Positions 34,115 through 43,459 of a stretch of 64,000 bases of DNA are shown in pieces (positions within the stretch are counted from its first letter, which is position 1; each line of letters starts with the position of its first letter). The DNA comes from Flammeovirga pacifica. GTDB lineage: Bacteria > Bacteroidota > Bacteroidia > Cytophagales > Flammeovirgaceae. The DNA is taken from positions 2,903,285 to 2,967,284 of the forward strand of contig NZ_JRYR02000001.1 in NCBI RefSeq assembly GCF_000807855.2. Reading direction: 5' to 3'. The position numbers and the translations under genes were made by a program. The notes below the pieces were generated by a model. The model searched no databases. It saw only the letters and a program-made list of their open reading frames with translations, and was not told the origin of the DNA.

Positions 34115-34846
34115 ATGAACTTCTTAATACTAAACATATACCTCCCTATCAAACAATTTGTTGCAGGGTACATTTTTGATTTTATACAAAAAGAATATAA
34201 AGCCAACGGTAATAGTTATATCATTCCAAAAGATCTTACCACCCGCTTTTTTAGAGGTGCATTTACACTAGGTTGGTACGAAAAACAGGAACGTATGTAT
34301 ATACCACAATACCTACCTAAAGAGGCAAAAGTATTGGAATTAGGTGGTTGTATTGGTGTAGTGTCTTGTGTGATCAATAAAACACTTACTGATCCTAAAC
34401 AACATATTACTGTTGAAGCAAATCCTTACCTTATTGAGCATCTCAATAGAAATAAAGAGAAAAATAATTGTCAGTTTGAAGTGGTGAATAAAATTGTTTC
34501 ACCAGAAAAATCTATCACTTTTCATATCAATAAATCTATTGTTGAATCTAGTGCTAATAAAAAAACAGGTACTACGGTAGAGGTAGAAGGAATAACACCT
34601 CATCAAATTCAAGAAAAATATAATATCACTTTCGATACTTTAATAATGGATATTGAAGGAGGTGAATTACACATCCTTTCTCAGTTTAAAGAGTTTATCG
34701 GTGGGTTAAAAAGAGTTTATTTTGAGATTCATCCTTTTTCTAACATACTTACTCAAGAACAAGCAGATGAATGTGAAAGGATACTTGTAGAATTAGGTTT
34801 TGAAAAGAAATTAGATGATGATTTTTTCCAAATATGGGAGAAATAA
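34115..34846 (+). CDS. FkbM-family methyltransferase
   Basis: From the ATG at 34115 (MNFLIL) the protein has 243 residues; a TTG three codons upstream is less likely. It has a SAM-binding motif VLELGGCIGVVS near residue 80 and the FkbM-type segment HITVEANPYLIEHLNRN. It also has FDTLIMDIEGGELHIL, where the Asp and Glu pair is typical of the family. FkbM proteins methylate hydroxyl groups of small molecules or sugars; the target is unknown. It is divergent from the sigma factor gene and followed by a bidirectional terminator. Confidence 0.85.
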   Translation: MNFLILNIYLPIKQFVAGYIFDFIQKEYKANGNSYIIPKDLTTRFFRGAFTLGWYEKQERMYIPQYLPKEAKVLELGGCIGVVSCVINKTLTDPKQHITVEANPYLIEHLNRNKEKNNCQFEVVNKIVSPEKSITFHINKSIVESSANKKTGTTVEVEGITPHQIQEKYNITFDTLIMDIEGGELHILSQFKEFIGGLKRVYFEIHPFSNILTQEQADECERILVELGFEKKLDDDFFQIWEK

Positions 34847-34866
34847 AACTAATAGATAATATAAAA

Positions 34867-34910
34867 GAAAGTCCCCCTAGATGATATAAAATCTTCTAGG
34901 GGGACTTTTT
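34867..34910. terminator. Bidirectional terminator between the FkbM and RND genes
   Basis: AAAGTCCCCCTAGA and TCTAGGGGGACTTT form a 14-bp GC-rich stem with A-rich and T-rich flanks. It serves the convergent genes on both sides. Confidence 0.9.
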
Positions 34911-34945
34911 ATTTAGCTGTATCCGAACGATTCAGCTTATAGTAT

Positions 34946-37900
34946 TTATTTACTTAACCCTTTTAAGAAGTTAGTCAATCGCTCTGTTAATGTTAACATT
35001 ACTGGAACAACAACTAACGTTAGGAAAGTGGCAAATGTCAAACCGTAGATTACAGTCCAAGCCATTGGGCCCCAAGTATCTGCGTTAGGTCCACCAAAGT
35101 AAATATCAGCATCAAAATGATTGAATAAACCAATGAAATCAATGTTCATACCTGTGGCTAATGGAATCAAACCTAATACAGTTGTGATAGCGGTTAGCAA
35201 TACAGGACGTAAACGAGTGAAACCTGCTTGTTGCACACATTCGATATACTCTTTAAACGGCAAACGTTCATCTGGGTCAATACCTAATTTTGCCTTCTTA
35301 GCTTCTTCCAACTGATCGGCACAATCAATCAATACAATGGCGTTATTCACAACAATACCTGCTAATGAAATAATACCAATACCTGTCATGATAATTACGA
35401 ATGGATCGTTAAATATGATCAAACCAAGTAATACACCAATCAAACTCAATACTACAGAAATAATAATGATGAATGGTTTTACAAATGAGTTAAACTGAGA
35501 CACCAAAATTAAGAAAATAGCACATACAGCAATTAACATCGCTCTAGATAAGAATGCCATAGACTCTGCTTGATCCTCTTGCTCACCTGTAAATTTATAC
35601 TTGTACTGAGATGGCATTTTATAATCTGCCAATAATCCCTTTACATTATCAACTACTTGCTGTGCATTGTAACCTTCGGTGATGTTTGAACTTAATGTAA
35701 CAACTCTTTCTAAGTCTTTACGCTTAATTTCACCTACCGTAGTACTGTAATCCATTGAAGCTACAGAAGATACAGGCACCTGATGGAACTGACCTTTATT
35801 ATCTCTAAACGTAATTCTTTGATCTTGTAAAGTAGATAAGTCATACCTGTACTGGTCCTTCAATCTTAGCTGAATAGGATAATCATCCTCTCCGTCTTTG
35901 AATTTAGAGACCTCTTGACCATAAATGGCAATTCTCATGTTATTGGCTAACATGCCTGTTGAAACTCCAAATCTACGTGCTTTATTTCTATCGATATTGA
36001 CCAATAATTCAGGTTTACTCACTGAAATATCAATTGATAATTTATCGACACCTTCAATATCAGATTGCTCTATTTGAGCTTTCATTTTGTTGGCTTCTTG
36101 GATTAACACTAAATAATCCTCTCCTGACAACTCGATATTAATAGGTTTACCTGTTGGAGGACCATTTTGATCTTTGTCAGTCACGATCTCAACACCAGGA
36201 ATTTCTTTGGCAATTTGTTCACAAATGGCTTTTACATCTTTCGAACTTAGATCTCCTCTTTCTTCAAAAGGCACAAAACCTACTGCAATACGTGCTCTGT
36301 TAGGCGTTACTGTGTTTCCTGCTCCATCTTGTGGATCATTAGTATTCTCTCCTACATTACTTACAATAGATTCTATAATCGGCTTAAAAGGCACTAAATC
36401 TTTATATAATCTTTTCTCTAAATCGAGGGCAATTTTATTAGTCTCTTCTACATCTGTCCCTTGAGGTGCTTCTACATACATATATACGTATCTAGGATCT
36501 GATCCTGGGAAGAATTCAATAGGTACATTACCTGATCCTAATCTAGCTCCAAACCACCCAACTGCTAGGAAAAAGAAAATAATATTTCCTACAAGAATAA
36601 CGAACGGTCTTTTTCCATTTAAAACGTAATCGAGTGTTTTTAAATAAATAGATTCTAATCTGGTTAAAATCTCATTTTGGAAAAAGTAAGCCAAACGTTT
36701 AAGTAAAATACCATCAATTAAGGCGATAAAAGCACCTAACATGAATAAGTTACCCCACATATATGTTTCTCCCATAATGTATGCAGGAATAGATAAGCCA
36801 AACAAAATCAAGCCTACAGTAACCTTTGTCTTATTGATAATTTTGTAAGCATCAGCAGCATCGACCTTCATGTAACGATATGCTACTACAGGGTTGATAA
36901 CTAAACCTACAAACAATGAAGATGACAGTACAGTAATTAAGGTAATTGGTAAGTATTTCATAAACTCACCCATAATACCTCCCCAGAATGCCAATGGTAC
37001 GAAAGCGGCCAATGTTGTTGCTGTAGATGAAATAATTGCCAAAGCAACTTCTCCAGTACCTTGCAGTGCGGCTTTCTTTTTAGTCATACCCTGCTCTCTC
37101 AGTCGATAAATGTTCTCAATCACTACAATAGCATTATCTACCAACATACCTAATGCTAGGATTAGTGCAAATAAAACTACCATGTTAATTGTCACTCCCA
37201 ATATACTTAAGATAAGGAATGATAAGAACATTGACATTGGAATGGCAATACCCACAAATAATGCATTTCTTAATCCCATAAAGAAGAGAAGGACAACAAC
37301 AACTAGAATCATACCCGAGATAATCGAGTTTTCTAGGTTGGTTAGAGAGGCCTTCATCTCTTTAGATTGAGATTCCGTAATTACAATATTTAAATTTGGA
37401 GGTAAGTAAGATTCTTTTGCTTTATCTAATAGCTCATTAATTTTATCAGTTGCAGCAATAAGATTTTCTCCACCTCTTTTTACCACTTTTAATGATACTA
37501 CTGGATAAGCTCCTTTGTCATCAAAATTTGATGTCGCTAATCTAGCATAAGACTTTCTTTCTACGTAGCTATCTTCAATATCCGCAATGTCCTTAAGATA
37601 AATCGAGTTTTGATCTTCAGACTTTACAATTACATTTCGAATTTCTTCTACTTTTTTAAATTCTCCATCTACACGTAATGCTCTACGGAAACCATTGCCC
37701 ATTTTCACATCACCTCCAGACATTGTTACGTTTTCTCTTGAGATTGCATCTGAAATATCAGAGAAAGATACTTGCATTGCATCCATTGAATACAAATCTG
37801 CATTTATCTGAATTTCTCTTTCTACAGATCCTGTAATGTCTACACGAGATACTTCACGAAATTCTTCTAAATCGTCTTGAAGATCTTCTGCATAATCTTT

Positions 37901-38416
37901 CAATTTTTGAATCTCAAAATCACCAGAAAGGTTAATTACCATAATTGGAATTTCTGAGAAATCCATTTCTTGAACATCAGGATCTTGATCCAAATCAGTT
38001 GGTAATTCACTTTTTGATTTATCTACAGCATCTTTAGTGTCTTGAACAGCTTTAGATGTTTCTACATCTTCGTTAAATTCTACTGTAATTACCGAAAAAT
38101 CTTGAGCCGATGTAGAGATAATTTCTTTTACCCCTTTCATCGATTTCAATTCCTTTTCGATAGGACGCGTGATTAAAGATTCAATATCCACAGGAGAGTT
38201 ACCAGGGTGTAATGTTCTGATATACACCATAGGTATTTTTATCTCCGGAAATTGCTCTTTCGGCATACCTAAATACGATGCCATTCCAAACAGAGCAATA
38301 ATGATCGTCAGGATAAATACTGACGTACTATTATTGATAGAAAGAGAACTTAAACCAAATTCTTTTGATTTTTCCTCTTTCTGCTCGTTAGCGTTATTGT
38401 TGAAATTTGATTCCAT
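34946..38416 (-). CDS. RND efflux pump inner-membrane permease
   Basis: The 1156-residue protein is an AcrB-type proton-driven exporter. The N-terminal segment (about 27-48), the two large periplasmic domains and the transport motif ALILALGMLVDNAIVVIENI (with its conserved Asp) are all visible. It is about 100 residues longer than AcrB; the extra length is mainly a central piece with two more hydrophobic segments (about 530-570). It is the last gene of a tetR-tolC-adaptor-RND operon, 9 bp after the adaptor gene, and works with those partners to export drugs, lipids or metabolites. The substrate is unknown. Confidence 0.93.
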   Translation of the reverse strand: MESNFNNNANEQKEEKSKEFGLSSLSINNSTSVFILTIIIALFGMASYLGMPKEQFPEIKIPMVYIRTLHPGNSPVDIESLITRPIEKELKSMKGVKEIISTSAQDFSVITVEFNEDVETSKAVQDTKDAVDKSKSELPTDLDQDPDVQEMDFSEIPIMVINLSGDFEIQKLKDYAEDLQDDLEEFREVSRVDITGSVEREIQINADLYSMDAMQVSFSDISDAISRENVTMSGGDVKMGNGFRRALRVDGEFKKVEEIRNVIVKSEDQNSIYLKDIADIEDSYVERKSYARLATSNFDDKGAYPVVSLKVVKRGGENLIAATDKINELLDKAKESYLPPNLNIVITESQSKEMKASLTNLENSIISGMILVVVVLLFFMGLRNALFVGIAIPMSMFLSFLILSILGVTINMVVLFALILALGMLVDNAIVVIENIYRLREQGMTKKKAALQGTGEVALAIISSTATTLAAFVPLAFWGGIMGEFMKYLPITLITVLSSSLFVGLVINPVVAYRYMKVDAADAYKIINKTKVTVGLILFGLSIPAYIMGETYMWGNLFMLGAFIALIDGILLKRLAYFFQNEILTRLESIYLKTLDYVLNGKRPFVILVGNIIFFFLAVGWFGARLGSGNVPIEFFPGSDPRYVYMYVEAPQGTDVEETNKIALDLEKRLYKDLVPFKPIIESIVSNVGENTNDPQDGAGNTVTPNRARIAVGFVPFEERGDLSSKDVKAICEQIAKEIPGVEIVTDKDQNGPPTGKPINIELSGEDYLVLIQEANKMKAQIEQSDIEGVDKLSIDISVSKPELLVNIDRNKARRFGVSTGMLANNMRIAIYGQEVSKFKDGEDDYPIQLRLKDQYRYDLSTLQDQRITFRDNKGQFHQVPVSSVASMDYSTTVGEIKRKDLERVVTLSSNITEGYNAQQVVDNVKGLLADYKMPSQYKYKFTGEQEDQAESMAFLSRAMLIAVCAIFLILVSQFNSFVKPFIIIISVVLSLIGVLLGLIIFNDPFVIIMTGIGIISLAGIVVNNAIVLIDCADQLEEAKKAKLGIDPDERLPFKEYIECVQQAGFTRLRPVLLTAITTVLGLIPLATGMNIDFIGLFNHFDADIYFGGPNADTWGPMAWTVIYGLTFATFLTLVVVPVMLTLTERLTNFLKGLSK

Positions 38417-38425
38417 ATTCTCTGT

Positions 38426-39586
38426 TTAGATTTTATAATCTACAATACGAACTTCTTCACCTACGACTACTTCAGAGTAACCTTTATCGATAACTACCAT
38501 ACCAGAAGTAATACCTTCAGTAATCATTGTTTTACCTTTGTAAGATTTACCTGTTTTCACATTTACCTTTTTCACTACATTTTTCTTTCCACCTTCATTA
38601 GTTAGGATATAAGTAAATGTTTCGCCATTGGTATTTTTCTGAACCAAATTAGAAGGTATTGCTAAAGCGTTATCTTTAGAGAAATCATTAATAGTAACCA
38701 CAGCCATCGTATTTGGTTTAACGGCTAAACCTTTTTCTGTTACTTTCATTCTAATTTTGAAAGTTCTGTTGGTCTGATTAATTGTTTGTCCCACTACATT
38801 TACCTTCATTGGTTTTTCAATTTCTAGCATAGGGAATTTTACGATTACTTCATCACCTTTCTTTACATCACGGCTATATTTTTCAGAGACTTCAGCCACT
38901 ACTTCCACATTATTGATATCAACCACTCTCGCATAAGGCTGACCTGCAGGAGCCATCTCACCCTCTTTCATATAGATTTCATCAATCTTACCTGAAATTG
39001 GTGCAATAATATATCCTTTAGCTTCTTGTTCTTTTAAACTAGCCAATTTTGCTTCAAGAGATTCTTTATTATTTTTTGCTTGCAAGTATTGTACTTCAGA
39101 TCCAATATTTTGTTCCCAAAGCTTACTTTGCTTTTCATACATAATGTTAGCCAACTCCAAAGATTTTTCAATCTCTTCTATTTGTTTCTGAAGAATCTCA
39201 ACGTCTAATTTTGCTAAGCGTTGTCCTCTTCTCACATAAGCGCCTTCTTCAAAGTATCTTCTTACAATACGTCCGGTTGTTTCGGGTGCAACAACAACAT
39301 TTCTATTTGAAATAACATCACCAGGAACATCTACAAAGTGGTTAAAAGTATAAGCTTCAACATTATAAACAGTTACAGGCTTAAGTACTACTTTACTTTC
39401 TTTCGGACCTTCAATTTTTTCTATTTCTTTTTCAAGAGTCGTAATTTCTTGCTCCAATTTTGACAAGTTGTCTTGCAATTGATGCAATTCTTTCTTTTTA
39501 TCTTCTAACTCATTTCCGCCACAAGCAGCTAAAACACCTGCCAAGGAAATAAGAGTCAATAATTTTTTATATCTATTAAATAACAT
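38426..39586 (-). CDS. RND periplasmic adaptor (membrane fusion) lipoprotein
   Basis: The 386-residue protein has a lipoprotein signal with lipobox VLAAC (Cys22), a first coiled coil at about 28-62, then lipoyl and beta-barrel domains (VVVAPETTGRIVRRYFEEGAYVRRGQ) around a helical hairpin (about 130-190), and a C-terminal membrane-proximal domain. It links the RND permease to the TolC-like outer-membrane channel. The extra coiled coil right after the lipidation site is longer than in AcrA. It lies between the tolC-like and RND genes. Confidence 0.93.
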   Translation of the reverse strand: MLFNRYKKLLTLISLAGVLAACGGNELEDKKKELHQLQDNLSKLEQEITTLEKEIEKIEGPKESKVVLKPVTVYNVEAYTFNHFVDVPGDVISNRNVVVAPETTGRIVRRYFEEGAYVRRGQRLAKLDVEILQKQIEEIEKSLELANIMYEKQSKLWEQNIGSEVQYLQAKNNKESLEAKLASLKEQEAKGYIIAPISGKIDEIYMKEGEMAPAGQPYARVVDINNVEVVAEVSEKYSRDVKKGDEVIVKFPMLEIEKPMKVNVVGQTINQTNRTFKIRMKVTEKGLAVKPNTMAVVTINDFSKDNALAIPSNLVQKNTNGETFTYILTNEGGKKNVVKKVNVKTGKSYKGKTMITEGITSGMVVIDKGYSEVVVGEEVRIVDYKI

Positions 39587-39607
39587 GATTGTATCTATTT
39601 CTATTGA

Positions 39608-41029
39608 TTATTTTCTTTCGTTGTTATGTTTTTTCAAAGTTTCTTCATCCTCTGACTTATCCTCACTTTCAATGTAGTCAAGCAAACGACCATTCGCTTT
39701 TTCGAAAGATAGTTTTGCCACCAAAACATCGTATAAAGAAGTGTAGAAACTGTTGGCTGCTGTTTGGTAATCTTGAGCAGACGTGGTAATCTCTAAAGAA
39801 GAACCTACACCATTTTTAAACTTCACTTGAGTATTCGTGTATACTTTATCAGCAACATTCATATTCTTTTCCTGTAAGTTTAAAGTTGATAGGTTTGTTT
39901 CGTAAGTAATTCTAGATTGTTCTTGCTCGATTGAAATCTGACGTTCTAAATCAGTTTTTGTGTTTTGTAACTGTTGACCTTTTAACTTCTTTTGTTCGAT
40001 TCTTTTTGATCTATTGAAACCGTCAAAAACCTTAAAAGTTAGATTAAGTCCAATGTTAGCAAAATCACCGTAATTCGAATTAAAATCTGATATTACATTA
40101 CCACCTGCGTTAAAACCATAGGCTCCAAATGCATATAATTTAGGCCAGTATTCTGCTTTTGTCGCTTTCATATCAAAATTATTCAATTTGATATTGGTCA
40201 TCATAATTGAGTATTCAATTCTTCTAGATGCCTCTGCAAGATCTGTTGGAGTAACAATAAACTCTCTGAAGTCTTCCAATGACTGAGCCAATACCAAGGG
40301 TTGGTTAATATCCATTCCCATTTGGAACTTTAATAACTTCTGAGCGATAATCTGAAGCTGCTCTAGTTGCGTCTGTTGAATTAGTATACTATTGTAGGTT
40401 ACTTCAATTCTATTGAATTCAATTTCTTCTACCATACCAGCTTCATAAGTCGCTTTAGTTTCATTGTATAAGCTCTCAAGAATTTCTTTATTTCTATTGA
40501 TTAATTCTAGATATTCTTTTTGAACAAGTACATAATAATACGCTTGAGTTACCGCTTCAACTACATCAATTTTAGAACGAATTAATTCTTTTGCAGATAG
40601 TTCGTTGTACACTTTTGCTGCTTTCACTCCAATAAAGAATGTTCCATCAAAAATTAACTGAGAAGCTGCTGCTTGAATATTACCGTTGAACTGAGTACCA
40701 AATGCAACTGGAACTACCTCATTCGGATTAGGATTGTCTCCAAAAATGTTAGGTAAATAAGCTTGTTGGATTTTTAAATTATCAATAAATTGACCTTCAA
40801 TATCAATTTGAGGAAGACCCATTGAGATAATTTCTCCCACTTTAGCTTGTGAAATTCCTTGCTCGATAACAGCATTCTTGATGGTTCCTGTATTGGCAAA
40901 AGCATAGTCAATACAATCTTGCAGATCCATCACATCTCCTCCCTCTGAAGAGTTTGTTTGTGCAAATATTTGAGATGTACTTAAGAACAGACTTAGTACA
41001 GTGACCCATTTTAAGGCCGTTGTTTTCAT
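39608..41029 (-). CDS. TolC-family outer-membrane efflux channel
   Basis: The 473-residue protein has a signal peptide (about 1-24, ending IFAQ) and two homologous halves of long helices typical of outer-membrane efflux proteins, with MDLQDCIDYAFANTGTIKNA at the start and SYETNLSTLNLQ-like helices later. It forms the trimeric exit duct of the pump. Its first 4 bp overlap the end of tetR, so the two are translationally coupled. The C-terminal tail is rich in Glu and Lys. Confidence 0.92.
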   Translation of the reverse strand: MKTTALKWVTVLSLFLSTSQIFAQTNSSEGGDVMDLQDCIDYAFANTGTIKNAVIEQGISQAKVGEIISMGLPQIDIEGQFIDNLKIQQAYLPNIFGDNPNPNEVVPVAFGTQFNGNIQAAASQLIFDGTFFIGVKAAKVYNELSAKELIRSKIDVVEAVTQAYYYVLVQKEYLELINRNKEILESLYNETKATYEAGMVEEIEFNRIEVTYNSILIQQTQLEQLQIIAQKLLKFQMGMDINQPLVLAQSLEDFREFIVTPTDLAEASRRIEYSIMMTNIKLNNFDMKATKAEYWPKLYAFGAYGFNAGGNVISDFNSNYGDFANIGLNLTFKVFDGFNRSKRIEQKKLKGQQLQNTKTDLERQISIEQEQSRITYETNLSTLNLQEKNMNVADKVYTNTQVKFKNGVGSSLEITTSAQDYQTAANSFYTSLYDVLVAKLSFEKANGRLLDYIESEDKSEDEETLKKHNNERK

Positions 41030-41670
41030 ATTTTAGTTGATTGAGATTCTTTAATGAAATTTTTTAGGTATTTATCCAATAAAACAATTCCTTCTGCTGT
41101 GGCTATACCCCGTATAAAGTGCTTAAACATTTCCAATTGGATCGTTTCTATACTGTATTTAGAATGGTCATATACATTTGTATCTAGAGCCGATTCCAAT
41201 TGCCACATTCTCATTGAGACCAGAAGAGGAACATTAATGTCATCAAGAAAAAGCTTTTCTTTAATGCCTTGACTCACAATTTTTTCCATCGAATTAAAGA
41301 AACATCCCTTTTTGTGACACTCAAATTTGTTATACATTTTCGGGTAAAACTTTTTGAGGTCCATAAATGTCAGTGGATTGATATCTTTGATTCTGGTAAA
41401 GAAGAAAAAGAATATACTAGCTAGCTTAAAAACTCCATCCAACTTATCGTCGTCGGTAACTTCATCTACATATTCAATATCCTCATTGATATGGTGTTCT
41501 ATAGAAGAACTTATCATTTCAGCTTTGTCTTTGAATACGTTGTAAAGTGTTTTTTTCGAGACTCCCAATTCATTAGAAATCTCAGCCATAGTTACTCTTT
41601 TTATCCCGTAGGCTTTAAACTGTTTTCGTGCTTCTTCAATGATCCTGATTTTAAGTTGATCAGTGCTCAT
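41026..41670 (-). CDS. TetR/AcrR-family repressor of the efflux operon
   Basis: The 214-residue protein has the TetR helix-turn-helix near the N-terminus (IIEEARKQFKAYGIKRVTMAEISNELGVSKKTLYNVFKDKAEMI) and a helical ligand domain behind it. It is the first gene of the operon and overlaps tolC by ATGA. It very likely represses its own promoter, because an inverted repeat covers the -7 element upstream (41792-41831). The inducer is unknown. Confidence 0.92.
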   Translation of the reverse strand: MSTDQLKIRIIEEARKQFKAYGIKRVTMAEISNELGVSKKTLYNVFKDKAEMISSSIEHHINEDIEYVDEVTDDDKLDGVFKLASIFFFFFTRIKDINPLTFMDLKKFYPKMYNKFECHKKGCFFNSMEKIVSQGIKEKLFLDDINVPLLVSMRMWQLESALDTNVYDHSKYSIETIQLEMFKHFIRGIATAEGIVLLDKYLKNFIKESQSTKI

Positions 41671-41791
41671 TGTATTTTAATTATGAATTTGAAGTTATAG
41701 TGAAAAATTGAGATAATGTAATAGAAATAAAGTATTCCTTTCAAATGAATAAAAAAGATAGATAAATAGGAAGGGTGTTTTTATTTCAGTG

Positions 41792-41799
41792 CAAATGTA
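41792..41799 (-). promoter_or_regulatory. -7 promoter element of the efflux operon
   Basis: On the minus strand TACATTTG fits TAnnTTTG. It lies about 120 bp before the tetR start and overlaps the inverted repeat listed next. Confidence 0.5.
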
Positions 41800-41831
41800 T
41801 GGAAACCAAAAATAATAAAAAAGTTTCCATA
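41798..41831 (-). promoter_or_regulatory. Inverted repeat, probable TetR operator
   Basis: TATGGAAAC and GTTTCCATA (perfect 9 bp) are separated by 16 A-rich bases. Its overlap with the -7 element fits a repressor site. The spacer is longer than in classical TetR operators. Confidence 0.5.
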
Positions 41832-41916
41832 GTTTAATTTGTAATATTTTATCCAATAAACTGAAAAATTGATCTTATGTTTTTATCAACAAAAAAAAAG
41901 AATCATTTGTTATTCC

Positions 41917-41956
41917 ATTTAACCTGAGTTTAAGGAAAATAGTACTCAGGTTAAAT
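41917..41956. other. Strong hairpin between tetR and the cyclophilin gene
   Basis: ATTTAACCTGAGT and ACTCAGGTTAAAT form a 13-bp stem. T-rich sequence follows on the plus strand (ttttttt at 41961), while on the minus strand, the direction of the cyclophilin gene, a T run comes only after about 15 nt. It is probably the cyclophilin gene terminator, but the form is not classical. Confidence 0.55.
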
Positions 41957-41969
41957 GAGATTTTTTTGA

Positions 41970-42920
41970 TTATTTTAAATTATTATGCTCTAAGTATTCT
42001 TGAATTTTAGCGTTGGGTATTTCTTCTATTTTAATAGACATTCTGATATTATCCAAAGGTCTATTTCTTCTATTTACTTTTTCTTTAGCAATGGCATCAA
42101 TCACTTCTAATCCTTCTACTACTTGTCCGAAAACGGTATATTTTTGATCTAAAAAAGGGGCTCCTCCAATGGTTGTATAAGCTTCTAATTGATTGGGAGA
42201 CAAACGACTCATTAGCGTGACATCATATTTCTTCTCTACCATTGGAATACATTTCCTCATCAATCTTTTCTGTCCTTGTTGGTCTCCATCATTTCCCATG
42301 GTATAATATGCAGTGGCTATTTTTTTATATTCTGATTCTTTGACCATCATCTCAAAATATTTGTACAACTTAATATGATCTATTCTTGAATCGATAAGAT
42401 CTGATTTATTCCAAGTTCTACCATCAACAATATAAAATTGGCAACCACTTGAATTTCTTTCTGGATTTGTATCATCTCCTTTTCTAGCCATGGCTAATGC
42501 TCCTTTTCGATGATCATGCGATTTCGTGATTTCAGAAGGTAAAGTATAACCAATTTCCCCTCTCCCTAAATCATCATCATCGTCTGCAAATCTTGATTCT
42601 GGGTCTCCACCTTGGATCATAAAGTTTTTCATCACTCGATGAAACATTAAACTATCGTAATAATGTTGTTTGACTAATTTCACGAAATTCTCACGATGAA
42701 GGGGAGTATCTTTGTATAAAATAGCTTTCATATCGCCAAAATCCGTAGAGATTGTCACTAGAAAATCATGGTCTATTTGGCTTACTTTTACATCGACTTC
42801 TTTGTCTTTTTCCCAAAGGCCATTCGAGCTATTTCTACAACCACTCATCAATACCGTTAATGTGCTTATTATCAATAAATAGCTTATATATTTTTTATTT
42901 GATTTTTTTATGTTTTTCAT
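41970..42920 (-). CDS. Cyclophilin-type peptidyl-prolyl isomerase lipoprotein
   Basis: The 316-residue protein has a lipoprotein-like signal (VLMSGC, Cys28). The cyclophilin domain shows FHRVMKNFMIQGGDP (catalytic Arg and Phe), GALAMARKGDDTNPERNSSGCQFYIV and YTVFGQVVEGLEVIDAIA. Between about residues 170 and 250 there is a helical insert that separates the two halves of the beta-barrel, so it is much longer than a single cyclophilin domain (about 165). It should assist folding of periplasmic or outer-membrane proteins. No obvious partner gene is next to it. Confidence 0.9.
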   Translation of the reverse strand: MKNIKKSNKKYISYLLIISTLTVLMSGCRNSSNGLWEKDKEVDVKVSQIDHDFLVTISTDFGDMKAILYKDTPLHRENFVKLVKQHYYDSLMFHRVMKNFMIQGGDPESRFADDDDDLGRGEIGYTLPSEITKSHDHRKGALAMARKGDDTNPERNSSGCQFYIVDGRTWNKSDLIDSRIDHIKLYKYFEMMVKESEYKKIATAYYTMGNDGDQQGQKRLMRKCIPMVEKKYDVTLMSRLSPNQLEAYTTIGGAPFLDQKYTVFGQVVEGLEVIDAIAKEKVNRRNRPLDNIRMSIKIEEIPNAKIQEYLEHNNLK

Positions 42921-42991
42921 ATACCAAAAAGTATTATTTGTCGTTATAATTTTGAAGCATTGATTTTTTTTAAAACCAAGATAAATAATTT

Positions 42992-43393
42992 ATGACAATG
43001 GCGTTAGCAAACGGCCTCAATAAACCAACTACTCTTAAAGCAATTGTGGTCGATGATAATATCATCAATGCACATTACTTAAAAAAAATGTTAGTTGATG
43101 AGGGAATGAATATTACTGTTGTATCAGATGTTACAAATCTAATTCAATTGATTTCAGAAAATGAGATTAAGATGATTTTTCTTAATTCTGAAACTTTAGG
43201 TCCTAAATTTCAAGAGATCATCAGTACAATTAGAGTATCGGTTAATCACGCATTAGTGATTATTGGAACGACTCCTTATAGTTTGGAAGGAGCAAGAAAA
43301 AGATTGATAGGTATGGGAGCTGAGTATGCACTTAGTACACCAATCTATAAAAATCACTTACATGATATTTTAAAAACTGTGACTATAGCATAA
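42992..43393 (+). CDS. Receiver-like protein lacking the phosphoacceptor Asp
   Basis: The 133-residue protein is a single CheY-like domain. The acidic pair is present (Asp21 and Asp22 in VVDDN). The phosphoacceptor position at the end of strand 3 is Asn65 (MIFLNSE, where LD is usual), and the conserved Lys before Pro is Thr116 (STPI). It therefore should not be phosphorylated in the normal way and may work as a constitutive or ligand-controlled partner. No kinase gene is adjacent. It starts with ATG; the first ten residues are outside the domain. Confidence 0.78.
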   Translation: MTMALANGLNKPTTLKAIVVDDNIINAHYLKKMLVDEGMNITVVSDVTNLIQLISENEIKMIFLNSETLGPKFQEIISTIRVSVNHALVIIGTTPYSLEGARKRLIGMGAEYALSTPIYKNHLHDILKTVTIA

Positions 43394-43429
43394 ATCCTCA
43401 TCACTTAAAGATACAAGTGATAAGGATTT
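43392..43429. other. Hairpin between the receiver-like gene and fabD
   Basis: AAATCCTCATCACTT and AAGTGATAAGGATTT form a stem of about 14 bp with one mismatch, between convergent genes. There is no clean T run on either side, but it probably stops or protects both transcripts. Confidence 0.5.
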
Positions 43430-43459
43430 ATATATATTATTCTACCGTTAAATCATTTC

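Noticed and set aside
32928-34115. Toxin-antitoxin or defence island around the Cys-rich gene
   Set aside because: The neighbours are a sigma factor and a methyltransferase of the FkbM type; no toxin, nuclease or restriction motif was seen.
34946-38416. Several 60-100-codon plus-strand frames inside the RND gene
   Set aside because: They are reverse shadows of a long conserved gene and show no family features.
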